DNA of 9,329 nt, taken from assembly GCA_029260415.1 (NCBI GenBank), contig JAJDDH010000355.1, forward strand, positions 1 through 9,329, in the 5' to 3' direction. Within the stretch, counting starts at the first letter, position 1. Every line of letters begins with the position of its first letter. This DNA is from Phycisphaerales bacterium (GTDB taxonomy: Bacteria; Planctomycetota; Phycisphaerae; Phycisphaerales; UBA1924). Shown here piece by piece: positions 1 to 6,955 of the stretch. The notes under the pieces are model-generated. The model was not told the origin of the DNA and searched no databases. It saw only the letters and a list, made by a program, of their open reading frames with translations. Position numbers and translations under genes: made by a program.

Positions 1-258
1 CTGATGCGCACGCTCGCGGGCGATGGGGCCGGGGCGAGCGTCGCGAGCCCACGCCTGCACCACCAGTGGATCCCCGACCGCCTGGACCTGGAGCCCGGGG
101 CGATGGTCGATGATCGCGCGGCCCTGGCGTCGTACGGGCACGAGCTGGGCGAGCGGGTCGAGATCGGCAACGTGCAGCTGATCCGGCGCGATCGATCGGG
201 AACCGGCTGGGACGCGGCCAGCGACCCGCGCAAGTGTGGTCGCCCGGCGGGGCGGTAG
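1..258 (+). CDS. ggt: Gamma-glutamyltransferase, C-terminal end (5'-truncated by window)
   Basis: The frame is open from base 1 to the TAG at 256-258, so the 85 visible codons are the tail of a longer gene that starts before the window. The peptide contains PRLHHQWIPD, then L.LE, a spacer with a 'GH' turn, and ends with ASDPRK.G.PAG. This series (PR-HHQW-PD ... SDPR-x-G-x-AG) is what I recognise as the C-terminal end of the small catalytic subunit of gamma-glutamyltranspeptidases. Those enzymes move the gamma-glutamyl group of glutathione and related compounds to water or amino acids, usually in the periplasm or outside the cell. The catalytic Thr and the autocleavage site lie upstream and cannot be checked here. 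The in-frame ATG at base 4 is internal and should not be taken as the start. The call rests on the terminal motif only; another member of the Ntn-hydrolase GGT family, such as a cephalosporin acylase-like protein, is possible. Confidence 0.75.
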   Translation: MMRTLAGDGAGASVASPRLHHQWIPDRLDLEPGAMVDDRAALASYGHELGERVEIGNVQLIRRDRSGTGWDAASDPRKCGRPAGR

Positions 259-270
259 GCCCGCGGCACA

Positions 271-294
271 CGCCCCGCGTCGATCGGCGGGGCG
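271..294 (+). terminator. GC-rich hairpin after the GGT gene, possible terminator
   Basis: Eight perfect base pairs (CGCCCCGC at 271-278 against GCGGGGCG at 287-294) enclose an 8-base loop, 12 bases after the GGT stop codon. No T-run follows, so it is not a typical intrinsic terminator. It may act with Rho, stabilise the transcript 3' end, or belong to a dispersed palindrome, since a very similar sequence occurs at 6988-7010. Confidence 0.3.
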
Positions 295-316
295 AGGCGA
301 CCTAGCTTTGCCGGTC

Positions 317-1696
317 ATGAGCGCGATACCGAGCGACAGCCTTGAGCAGATGCACCAGCCCATCGAGGTCCCCGAGCTGACGCGCGGGCGAGCCCGGGCC
401 GGGGCGGCGATCGGCGTGCACAGCGTCTGCGACTTCTTCTCCTTCATGGCCGTCTCGCTGCTGCCCCTGCTGGGCGCGAGGCTCAAGCTCGAGAACGACC
501 AGATCGCGATGCTGCTCGGGCTCGGGTCGATCACAAGCGGCGTGATCCAGCCGATGGTCGCGTGGGCCAGTGACAAGCTCGACACGCGCTGGCTCGGGTC
601 GATCGGGCTCTTCGTGGCCGTGGTCTGCATCTCGCTCATCGGGCGGGCGCGGACGTTCGAGCAGCTGCTGCTCCTGCACGGGCTGGGCGCCGCGGGCATC
701 GGGGCGTTCCACCCCCCCGCCGCGGCGTGCGTCGGGCAGCTCGCGGGGCGCAGGCGTTCACTGGGCGTGGCGCTGTTCTTCCTCGCGGGGATGCTGGGCG
801 GGGTGGCGGGGAACATCTTCACCCCGCGGATCGTGGACGCGTTCGCCGAGGCCAACCCCACCGAGCAGACGATCGGCGTGCCCGCGCTGGCGTGGGCGCG
901 GATCGCGTGGCTCGAGCCCGACATCGGGCACGGGCTCCGCTCGCTGACGTGGATGATCATCCCCGGCGTGATCGCGGTGCTGGTGCTGGGCTGGGCGATC
1001 CACAAGGTCCCGCACCGCCACCACGGGGCGCACGACACCCACAACAATCTCACGCGCGCCCAGAAGCGAGCCAGATGGGGCGCTGTCTGGATCCTGTACA
1101 CGACCAACCTGCTCCGGTTCAGCGCGAACATGGCGCTGATCTACCTCTTTGCACAGTGGGCCGAGCGCCATGTGCTGTCGAAGAACGGCGCGACCGATCT
1201 CACCGACGCGCTCGGGCTCGAGGCGTCGGCGCTCAACGGCCCGCTCCAGGGCATGATGCAGGTGGGGATGGGGGGCGGGGGCATCCTGCTGGGTGTGTTC
1301 CTGGGCGTGCGCCACGAGAAGCTCGCGTTCATCGTGTTCCCGCTGCTGGGCGCGCTCGTCGTGGCGCTCGTGCCCGCCGCGGGGACCATCGAGGGCTCGG
1401 GCACGGCGCTGGTCTTTGCGCTGGCGGTTGTGTCGGGCGTCGGGTTCGGGAGCGTGATCCCGGTGAGCATGTCGCTGGCGCAGCGCCTGCTCCCGCACCG
1501 CACCAGCATGGCCTCGGGCCTGATGCTGGGCGGGGCCTGGGCGTTCGCGTTCATCGGGCCCAAGTGGGCTCAGATCGTGCAGGACGAGGTCAGCCTCGAC
1601 GCGGCGTTTTACGTCACGAGCGGGTCGCTCGTGATCGCGGCGATCTTCGCGCTGCTGCTGCCCAATCGCCTCATCCGGGCGACCGCGGCGCACTGA
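317..1696 (+). CDS. MFS transporter, Fsr (fosmidomycin resistance)-like
   Basis: This is a 459-residue polytopic membrane protein of about 12 helices, the usual size for the major facilitator superfamily. Residues 62-82 (DQIAMLLGLGSITSGVIQPM), followed by a 'WASDKLDTRW' loop after helix 2, match the MFS helix 2-3 signature region. Residues 122-136 contain G-AGIGAFHPPAA, very like the 'AFHP' element of Fsr-family drug exporters, followed by the GRRRSLGVALFF loop. The two six-helix halves are joined by a cytoplasmic loop at about 229-253 with six His in 14 residues. Residues 371-415 form the matching pore-lining helices of the second half. The likely role is proton-driven export of a small molecule; the substrate cannot be read from sequence. 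I chose the ATG at 317 because earlier in-frame codons overlap the GGT gene and encode an Arg/Pro-rich stretch unlike this family. No good Shine-Dalgarno site lies before 317, and ATG at 350 (residue 12) is an alternative. It is probably transcribed separately from the VIT/vWA gene, which has its own upstream regulatory region. Confidence 0.85.
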   Translation: MSAIPSDSLEQMHQPIEVPELTRGRARAGAAIGVHSVCDFFSFMAVSLLPLLGARLKLENDQIAMLLGLGSITSGVIQPMVAWASDKLDTRWLGSIGLFVAVVCISLIGRARTFEQLLLLHGLGAAGIGAFHPPAAACVGQLAGRRRSLGVALFFLAGMLGGVAGNIFTPRIVDAFAEANPTEQTIGVPALAWARIAWLEPDIGHGLRSLTWMIIPGVIAVLVLGWAIHKVPHRHHGAHDTHNNLTRAQKRARWGAVWILYTTNLLRFSANMALIYLFAQWAERHVLSKNGATDLTDALGLEASALNGPLQGMMQVGMGGGGILLGVFLGVRHEKLAFIVFPLLGALVVALVPAAGTIEGSGTALVFALAVVSGVGFGSVIPVSMSLAQRLLPHRTSMASGLMLGGAWAFAFIGPKWAQIVQDEVSLDAAFYVTSGSLVIAAIFALLLPNRLIRATAAH

Positions 1697-1700
1697 GCGT

Positions 1701-1774
1701 GTGACATTGGCGTGACAAAGCCTGTGCGCCCGGGCGCCGTGACAAAGGCGTGACGGCCGCGCGGACGATGTGAC
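1701..1774. promoter_or_regulatory. Tandem GTGAC direct repeats, PhoB/OmpR-type operator candidate
   Basis: Five GTGAC half-sites occur within 74 bases: 1701, 1712, 1739, 1750 and 1770. The first four form two copies of a 16-base element, GTGACA-NN-GGCGTGAC (1701-1716 and 1739-1754), identical at 14 of 16 positions and differing only in TT versus AA. Half-sites within each copy start 11 bp apart, and the two copies start 38 bp apart. Read on the - strand, copy one gives TGTCA-N6-TGTCA, the spacing of the classical Pho box; copy two gives CGTCA-N6-TGTCA. Winged-helix regulators of the PhoB/OmpR class bind direct repeats with this period, and such a regulator is encoded at 4180-4890. A weak AT-richer stretch (TACATCTATT, 1777-1786) could hold the -10 box; I see no good -35 box, which suits an activator-dependent promoter. 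Identity of the bound regulator is inference. Confidence 0.6.
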
Positions 1775-1825
1775 GGTACATCTATTGGGTCGGCGTTCAA
1801 CCCCGCCGGGCTCAAGGAGACTGCC

Positions 1826-4087
1826 ATGCGTCAGCGAACACTGTCACTCATCGGAGCCGCGTGCATCGGGCTGACGGGCGTGATGCCCACCACCGCGATC
1901 GCGCAGGACGGGCGGGACCGCGTGCAAACGCTGCTGCCCCAGCGCCGCATCGCCAACCCCAGCTGGACCTCCCAGGCCCAGATCACCAAGGTGGACGCGG
2001 ACATCAGCATCCACGGACGCGTCGCGACGACCACGATGGCGATCACGCTGTTCAATCCCGGGCAGCGCATGGTCGAGGCGGAGCTGATCATCCCCGTGCC
2101 CGACGCGTCGGCGATCCGCTCGTTCAGCCTCGACGGGCTGGGTGAAGAAGGGAACGCGAGATTGCTGCCGCGCGAGGAGGCGACGCGGATCTACCGCGAG
2201 ATCGTGCGCCGCATGATCGACCCCGGGCTGCTGGAGTTCGCGGGGTACGGGCTGATCAGGTCCAGCGTGTTCCCGGTCCCCGCGGGCGGGACGCAGACGT
2301 TCCGGGTCTCGTACGAGCAGGTGCTCTCGGGCGACGGGCAGCGGGTGGACTACGTGCTGCCGCGCTCCGAGTCGTTGGAGGACTCGGGCGTCGAGTGGAG
2401 CGTCAGCGTTCGCGTGAAGCAGGCCGAGGGCGGGAGCCGCCTGGGCGCGGTGTACTCGCCCAGCCACGAGGTGGGCGTCAAGCCCATGGGGCGTGACGGG
2501 TACAGCGTCAGCGTGGCGCCCAGCGCGCTCCGCGAGCCCGGCTCGTTCCGCCTGAGCTACATCCTGGCGGGCGAGGGCCAGATCCCGATGACGGTGATGG
2601 CCTACCCCGACGCGAGCGTGGGCGACGGGACGAGCGGGTACTTCATGCTCGTCGCGGGCGCCGGGACGGATGTTGATCGTCCGAAGATCAGGCGCGAGGT
2701 GACGATCGTCATCGACCGCTCGGGCTCGATGCGAGGGGCGAAGATCGAGCAGGCCAAGAGCGCGGCGTTGCAGATCATCGAGGCCCTGGACGAGGGCGAG
2801 CGGTTCAACGTGATCTCGTACTCGGACACCATCGAGCGGTTCGCGCCCCGCGCGGTCAAGAAGAACAGCAAGACGGTGGCGCAGGTCCGCGAGGTGATCG
2901 GCGCGATCCAGGCGGTCGGGGGGACGAATATTCACGACGCGCTGCTCGAGGCCGTGCGCCCCGAGCCCGCGGCGGAGATGCTGCCGCTGGTGCTGTTCCT
3001 GACCGACGGGCTGGCGACGGTTGGCATGACGGGCGAGCGTGAGATCCGCGAGGCGGTCGGCTCGGCCAATACGCACGAGCGCCGGATCTTCACGTTTGGC
3101 GTGGGCTACGACGTCAACGCCCCGCTGCTGAGCGCCCTGGCCAAGAAGACGCGTGCGGCGAGCACGTTCGTGCTCCCCGACGAGGACGTCGAGGTGAAGG
3201 TCGGGCAGGTGTTCCGCAAGCTGCAGGGGCCCGTGATGGCCTCGCCCCGACTCCGGTGGGACGACGCGACGGCCAGCGGGGGCCTGCATCGCGTGCGTGA
3301 GGTCCTTCCCAATGATCTGCCCGACCTGTTCGCGGGCGAGCAGCTCGTGATCCTGGGCGAGTACTCGGGGAAGCGCTCGATCTCGTTCCGACTTCGAAGC
3401 GAGGGCGGCAAGGACAGCCCCGCCGGCGCGGTCTCGCTCGATCCACACTCGGCGTCGGTCGCCAACAGCTTCGTGCCCCGCCTGTGGGCGCAGCGGAAGA
3501 TCGCGTCGATGATCGAGCAGATCCGTCTGTCGGGCGACGCCGCGAGCGTGAAAGAGGAGCTCGTCGCGGAGATCGTGCGATTGAGCCTCAAGCACGGGAT
3601 CCTGACGGAGTACACGGCGTTCCTCGCTGCCGAGGAGGGCGAGTTCGCCCGGAGTGGCGCGCTGGGGCAGGAGAACATCGAAGCGATGGGCCGATCGGCG
3701 GGCGCCGCGCTGCGTGAGCGAGCGGTCGAGGACCGCGCCGGAAGGGGCGCCGTGAGCCAGTCGCTCAACTCGGCGCGGTACGAGAGCGCCAAGAGCGCCC
3801 CGACGGCGCAGCGTTACATCGACGCGGATATGAACGAGGTCACCATCACCTCCGTCCAGAACATCGCGGACCAGACGCTGCTGCGTCGCCAGGGGCGCTG
3901 GGTGGACTCGCGGATCCTGGAGCAGGAGGCGGAGGCGCCCGACGAGACGATCGCCTTCGCGACCGACGCGTACTTCGAGCTCAGCGAACGCCTGGCCCGC
4001 GAGAACCGCCAGGGGCTCATCGCCCAGCGGGGCGACGTGTACCTGCTGATCGACGGGCGGCGTGTGCTCGTGCAGAACCCGGGCTAA
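1826..4087 (+). CDS. Secreted VIT/von Willebrand factor A domain protein
   Basis: This is a 753-residue exported protein. Residues 1-26 form a signal peptide (MRQR, hydrophobic core, cleavage after AIA before Q27). A VIT domain (vault/inter-alpha-trypsin type) spans about 48-180, with the family's LFNPG, 'AELIIPVPDASAIRSFSL' and 'SSVFPVPAGGTQTFRVSYEQ' stretches. A vWA domain spans about 289-465 with a complete metal-ion-dependent adhesion site: D297-x-S299-x-S301, T367 in GGTN, and D394 in LTDG. Residues 549-600 carry PRLWAQRKI and 'SLKHGILTEYTAFL', the conserved helical tail of VIT/vWA proteins. A further C-terminal module (about 668-750) includes RWVDS and AYFELSERLA. There is no LPXTG, C-terminal membrane helix or PEP-CTERM, so the mature protein is probably periplasmic or released. 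The ATG at 1826 has a strong Shine-Dalgarno (AAGGAG, 1814-1819) at a 6-base spacing. It precedes a two-component pair by 92 bases and sits behind tandem GTGAC repeats. A role in metal-dependent protein binding or adhesion is inferred from the family; the ligand is unknown. Confidence 0.93.
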   Translation: MRQRTLSLIGAACIGLTGVMPTTAIAQDGRDRVQTLLPQRRIANPSWTSQAQITKVDADISIHGRVATTTMAITLFNPGQRMVEAELIIPVPDASAIRSFSLDGLGEEGNARLLPREEATRIYREIVRRMIDPGLLEFAGYGLIRSSVFPVPAGGTQTFRVSYEQVLSGDGQRVDYVLPRSESLEDSGVEWSVSVRVKQAEGGSRLGAVYSPSHEVGVKPMGRDGYSVSVAPSALREPGSFRLSYILAGEGQIPMTVMAYPDASVGDGTSGYFMLVAGAGTDVDRPKIRREVTIVIDRSGSMRGAKIEQAKSAALQIIEALDEGERFNVISYSDTIERFAPRAVKKNSKTVAQVREVIGAIQAVGGTNIHDALLEAVRPEPAAEMLPLVLFLTDGLATVGMTGEREIREAVGSANTHERRIFTFGVGYDVNAPLLSALAKKTRAASTFVLPDEDVEVKVGQVFRKLQGPVMASPRLRWDDATASGGLHRVREVLPNDLPDLFAGEQLVILGEYSGKRSISFRLRSEGGKDSPAGAVSLDPHSASVANSFVPRLWAQRKIASMIEQIRLSGDAASVKEELVAEIVRLSLKHGILTEYTAFLAAEEGEFARSGALGQENIEAMGRSAGAALRERAVEDRAGRGAVSQSLNSARYESAKSAPTAQRYIDADMNEVTITSVQNIADQTLLRRQGRWVDSRILEQEAEAPDETIAFATDAYFELSERLARENRQGLIAQRGDVYLLIDGRRVLVQNPG

Positions 4088-4113
4088 GAGGCCCGGACGG
4101 ACCGAGATCGTGC

Positions 4114-4149
4114 AGGGGGCGTCCGCCCGAGGGGGGCGGGCGCCTCTTT
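4114..4149 (+). terminator. Intrinsic-terminator-like hairpin between VIT/vWA and regulator genes
   Basis: The stem pairs 4114-4128 with 4134-4148: 15 base pairs, three of them G-U, around a 5-base GAGGG loop. The core GGCGTCCGCCC/GGGCGGGCGCC is very stable. It ends in TCTTT, a short and imperfect U-tract, so termination is probably partial. It lies 27 bases after the VIT/vWA stop and 31 bases before the regulator GTG start, where it could reduce transcription into the two-component genes relative to the exported protein. Confidence 0.5.
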
Positions 4150-4164
4150 GGATAAGCTCTCGTC

Positions 4165-4170
4165 AGGAGG
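4165..4170 (+). promoter_or_regulatory. Shine-Dalgarno AGGAGG for the response regulator
   Basis: A consensus AGGAGG lies 9 bases before the GTG at 4180. It decides the start: no ATG fits in frame near the receiver domain's first beta strand, and the GTG gives exactly the usual N-terminal length for this family. Confidence 0.8.
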
Positions 4171-4179
4171 ACCGCGCCC

Positions 4180-4890
4180 GTGTCACTCGGAACTGTGCTG
4201 GTAGTGGAGGACGACGACGCGATCCGTCGTGGACTGGTCGATGCGCTCCGGTTCAGCGGGTACACGCTGCACGAGGCGGCAGACGGGCGGGCGGGGCTGG
4301 ACCTGGCGCTGTCGGTCGACGCGGACATCGTCCTCCTGGACATCATGATGCCCAGGATGAGCGGGCTGGAGGTGCTCGAGGAGCTGCGCAAGGCCAAGCC
4401 CACGATCCCTGTCATTTTCCTGACCGCCCGGGGCGAGGAGGAGGACCGGGTCAAGGGGCTCAAGCTGGGGGCGGACGATTACGTCGTCAAGCCCTTCGGC
4501 GTGGACGAGCTGCAGGCGCGAGTCGAAGCCGTCCTGCGCCGCTCGGCGGAGCGCCCCACGCCGCGCAAGACGCTGAGCATCGCGGGGCGCGAGGTCGATT
4601 TCGAGCGGCGCGAGGTGACGCTGGCCGGGGGCGAGGTCCGGACGCTGCCCCAGCGCGAGGCGGAGGTTCTGGCGTACCTGGCGGCGAACCCGGGGCGGGC
4701 GATCGCTCGGGATGAGCTGCTGACCCGTGTCTGGGGCTTTGACCCGCGCGGGACGCAGACGCGGACGGTGGACATGGCCATCGCGCGCCTGCGCGAGCAG
4801 CTGGACGACTCACCCACGGACCCGAAAGTCATCCGCACCGTCCGCGGCAAAGGCTACATGCTCGCGGCGATCGACGAGGTGAAGGCGTAG
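4180..4890 (+). CDS. OmpR/PhoB-family response regulator
   Basis: This 236-residue cytoplasmic DNA-binding regulator has the standard two-domain form. The receiver (about 4-120) shows acidic residues E10-D11-D12, phosphoacceptor D54 in VLLDIMMP, T82 in FLTAR, and K104 in YVVKPF, so all catalytic positions are present. The winged-helix effector domain (about 131-231) includes LPQREAEVLAYLAANPGR, the RDELLTRVWG turn, the recognition-helix region RTVDMAIARLREQL, and the terminal IRTVRGKGYML wing typical of OmpR/PhoB proteins. It begins with GTG behind AGGAGG. Its TAG stop directly abuts the ATG of the histidine kinase, so the two are almost certainly cotranscribed cognate partners. Likely targets include the tandem GTGAC repeats ahead of the VIT/vWA gene, whose 11-bp period suits this class; that link is inferred. 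I found no comparable repeat directly ahead of this gene, so self-regulation would act through read-through from the upstream gene. Confidence 0.95.
   Translation: MSLGTVLVVEDDDAIRRGLVDALRFSGYTLHEAADGRAGLDLALSVDADIVLLDIMMPRMSGLEVLEELRKAKPTIPVIFLTARGEEEDRVKGLKLGADDYVVKPFGVDELQARVEAVLRRSAERPTPRKTLSIAGREVDFERREVTLAGGEVRTLPQREAEVLAYLAANPGRAIARDELLTRVWGFDPRGTQTRTVDMAIARLREQLDDSPTDPKVIRTVRGKGYMLAAIDEVKA
4876..4882 (+). promoter_or_regulatory. Shine-Dalgarno GAGGTGA for the kinase, inside the regulator gene
   Basis: GAGGTGA lies within the last codons of the response regulator, 8 bases before the kinase ATG at 4891. With the TAG/ATG junction having no gap, this suggests translational coupling of regulator and kinase, and it supports the 4891 start. 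Confidence 0.75.
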
Positions 4891-6930
4891 ATGCGGTCAC
4901 GGCGGCGCATCACCTGGGTCGTGTACGGCGCGTGCGTCGCGCTCGTCGCGGCGGTGCTGACGATCGTGAGCTGGCAGGCGCTGCGCCTGGAGCGTCAGGA
5001 GCGCCTCGCGCGGCGCGAGACGGTGCGCCAGGAGGCTGTGCGCCTGGCGCTGTGGCGGATGGACTCGCGCCTGACGCCGATCCTCGTGCGCGAGGCCGCC
5101 CGCCCGTACTTCCACTACCGGAGCTTCTTCCCGGGCGAGCGTCCGTACTCGCGGATGTGGGAGCCGCTGACACCGGGCGAGACACTGGCGCCGTCGCCGC
5201 TGCTGGGGTTCGGGCTCGAGAGCGAATCCGACCCGGACACGGGGCTGATCCGTCTGCACTTCCAGGCGGAGCCCGACGGGGCGCTGACCTCGCCGCAGGC
5301 GCCGCGGGACGAGATGCTGTCGCTGGCGCAGGCGGGGTACCGGACGCTGGGGCAGGTGGCGCAGGCCGAGGGGCTGCTCAACCGGCTCGACGGGCTGCTG
5401 GGCGGGGGCGCGTTCGTCCGGGACAGCGACCGGGCGCTCGAGCGCGGCAAGGTGGTTCTGGGCGAGAGCGTGCGTGATGACAACGCTTACGCCAGCGACG
5501 CGGAGCGCGAGTTTCGGACGCGTCAGCTCATCAGCGAGCAGGCGCAGCGCAACGTCGTGACCGGGCAGAGCCCGCAGCTCAGCGCCCACCCGCCCGCGAG
5601 CGTGGGCGCTGAGCTGAGCGAGACGCTCTCGGACAGCGCGGACGAGGATCGCTCGGCAGGACGCTCGGCAGCGTCCGCCGAGGGGTTGATGCGCAAAGCT
5701 ACGCCCGGCGACGCCGCGGAGCCGGAGGAACAGGCGAGCCCCGGCGCCCGATACGAGTCGCCCCCGCTCGACTTCGCCCTGCTGATCAACGACACCGCGG
5801 ACTCGCGGGTGCAGCTCGACAGCTTCGTCGCCTCGTGGATCGACTCCGACTCGGAGCCCGAGCTTGTCTACATCCGCGACGTGCGGATCGAGGGGGAGCG
5901 CTACCGCCAGGGCTTCTGGGTGGACTGGGACGCGCTCAGCGCCCTGCTGACCGACAGCGTCAGGGATCTGCTGCCAAACGCCCGCGTCGTGCCCGCGGTC
6001 GGCGGGACGAACACCATGAACGCGGCGCCCGAGCTGCTGGCGAGCGTGCCCGTGCGCCTGGTCCCCGGGGATGTGCCCGTGGTCGCCCAGGCGGGGCTGA
6101 GCGCGACGCGCGGGACGCTGCTGCTCTCCTGGCTGGCGCTGGCCGGGGCGGCGGTGGCGATCGGGTTCGTGCTGCGGGCGGCGATCCAGCTCTCGGAGCG
6201 GCGCGGGCGGTTTGTAAGCGCCGTGACGCACGAGCTGCGCACGCCCCTGACGACATTCAGGCTGTACGCCCAGATGCTCGCCGACGGGATGGTGACCGAC
6301 GAGGACGCACGGCGCGAGTATCTGGCGACGCTCAAGAGCGAGTCTGGAAGGCTGTCGGGGATCGTCGAGAACGTGCTGGAGTACGCCAGGCTCAGCCGCA
6401 GACGCGCCGGCCCGGAACAGACGCTGGAGATGGCGCCCGAGGCGTTGCTGGTGCGCCTGCGCCCGATGCTGTCGCGCCGGGCCGAGCAGAGCGGGATGGA
6501 CCTGATCGTGTCTGCGGACCTTGAGGACGCGACCAGGCGCGGCATCACGCTGACGATCGACCCGCAGTCCGTCGAGCGGATCCTGATGAACCTGGTCGAG
6601 AACGCGTGCAAGTACGCGGGCCCGGGCGAGGGCGAGGACGACGAGGACATCGACCCGCGGATCCACCTGGACGTGCGGGTGCAGGGCGACCAACTCGAGT
6701 TTCTCGTCGCGGACTACGGCCCGGGCATCGCGCCGCGTGAGCGGGCGCGGGTGTTCGGCGAGTTCCAGCGGGGCGCCGCCCGCCCGATGCGGTCGGGCCT
6801 GGGCCTGGGGCTGGCCCTGTCGCGGGGGTTGGCCCGCGAGGGCGGGGGCGAGCTGCGATTGGTGAGGCGGCGCGGGCACGGGGCGGAGTTCCTGCTCTCG
6901 CTGCCCATCCGGGCCCCGCACGGCGGGTAG
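4891..6930 (+). CDS. Membrane sensor histidine kinase with large extracytoplasmic sensor
   Basis: This 679-residue kinase is the partner of the regulator ending at its start codon. TM1 is about residues 8-30 and TM2 about 409-430, leaving a sensor region of roughly 380 residues outside the membrane. Its first part carries LALWRMDSRLTPILVREAARPYF and a PSPLLGFGLE stretch; its last part (about 290-400) carries 'ELVYIRDVRIEGERYRQGFWVDW' followed by LLPNARVVP. I recognise this split pattern from kinases of planctomycetes and relatives, but I know of no named sensor domain for it. Between the parts, about 225-290, is a Ser/Ala/Glu-rich, probably disordered linker. No HAMP domain is present: only about 16 residues separate TM2 from the H-box (SAVTHELRTPLT, phosphoacceptor H447). 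The ATPase domain has the N-box (NLVENACKY, N571), G1 (DYGPGI, 608-613), the F-box (VFGEFQRG) and G2 (GLGLGL, 636-641). A short acidic insert, about 578-589, separates N-box and G1. All catalytic motifs are intact. The signal sensed is unknown; the neighbouring VIT/vWA protein is a candidate. Confidence 0.93.
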   Translation: MRSRRRITWVVYGACVALVAAVLTIVSWQALRLERQERLARRETVRQEAVRLALWRMDSRLTPILVREAARPYFHYRSFFPGERPYSRMWEPLTPGETLAPSPLLGFGLESESDPDTGLIRLHFQAEPDGALTSPQAPRDEMLSLAQAGYRTLGQVAQAEGLLNRLDGLLGGGAFVRDSDRALERGKVVLGESVRDDNAYASDAEREFRTRQLISEQAQRNVVTGQSPQLSAHPPASVGAELSETLSDSADEDRSAGRSAASAEGLMRKATPGDAAEPEEQASPGARYESPPLDFALLINDTADSRVQLDSFVASWIDSDSEPELVYIRDVRIEGERYRQGFWVDWDALSALLTDSVRDLLPNARVVPAVGGTNTMNAAPELLASVPVRLVPGDVPVVAQAGLSATRGTLLLSWLALAGAAVAIGFVLRAAIQLSERRGRFVSAVTHELRTPLTTFRLYAQMLADGMVTDEDARREYLATLKSESGRLSGIVENVLEYARLSRRRAGPEQTLEMAPEALLVRLRPMLSRRAEQSGMDLIVSADLEDATRRGITLTIDPQSVERILMNLVENACKYAGPGEGEDDEDIDPRIHLDVRVQGDQLEFLVADYGPGIAPRERARVFGEFQRGAARPMRSGLGLGLALSRGLAREGGGELRLVRRRGHGAEFLLSLPIRAPHGG

Positions 6931-6955
6931 AACCGCCCGCAGAGCGTTCTGGGGC

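Noticed and set aside
236..316. Upstream ATG extension of the MFS transporter (27 extra residues)
   Set aside because: It overlaps the GGT reading frame, encodes Arg/Gly-rich sequence unlike a transporter N-terminus, and crosses a stable hairpin.
1726..1737. Perfect 12-base palindrome GCGCCCGGGCGC between the two GTGAC pairs
   Set aside because: It is all G/C in a GC-rich region and is not centred between the repeat pairs, so chance is a sufficient explanation.
1701..1774. GTGAC repeats considered as a CRISPR or satellite array
   Set aside because: Units are only 16 bases with two full copies and no spacer pattern; the 11-bp half-site period fits operator DNA better.
1853..1864. Possible lipobox (Cys13) in the VIT/vWA signal peptide
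   Set aside because: The preceding residues are G-A-A, lacking the usual Leu/Val/Ile at -3, and the hydrophobic stretch continues past the Cys to a good AIA signal peptidase I site.
1844..3595. 583-codon open frame on the - strand inside the VIT/vWA gene
   Set aside because: It is antisense to a gene with clear domains and reads as Arg/His/Asp/Gln-rich sequence without motifs, the usual shadow of GC-rich third positions.
4897..6921. 674-codon open frame on the - strand across almost the whole kinase gene
   Set aside because: The + strand carries all histidine kinase motifs in order; the antisense product is Arg/Gln/His-rich and has no recognisable domain.
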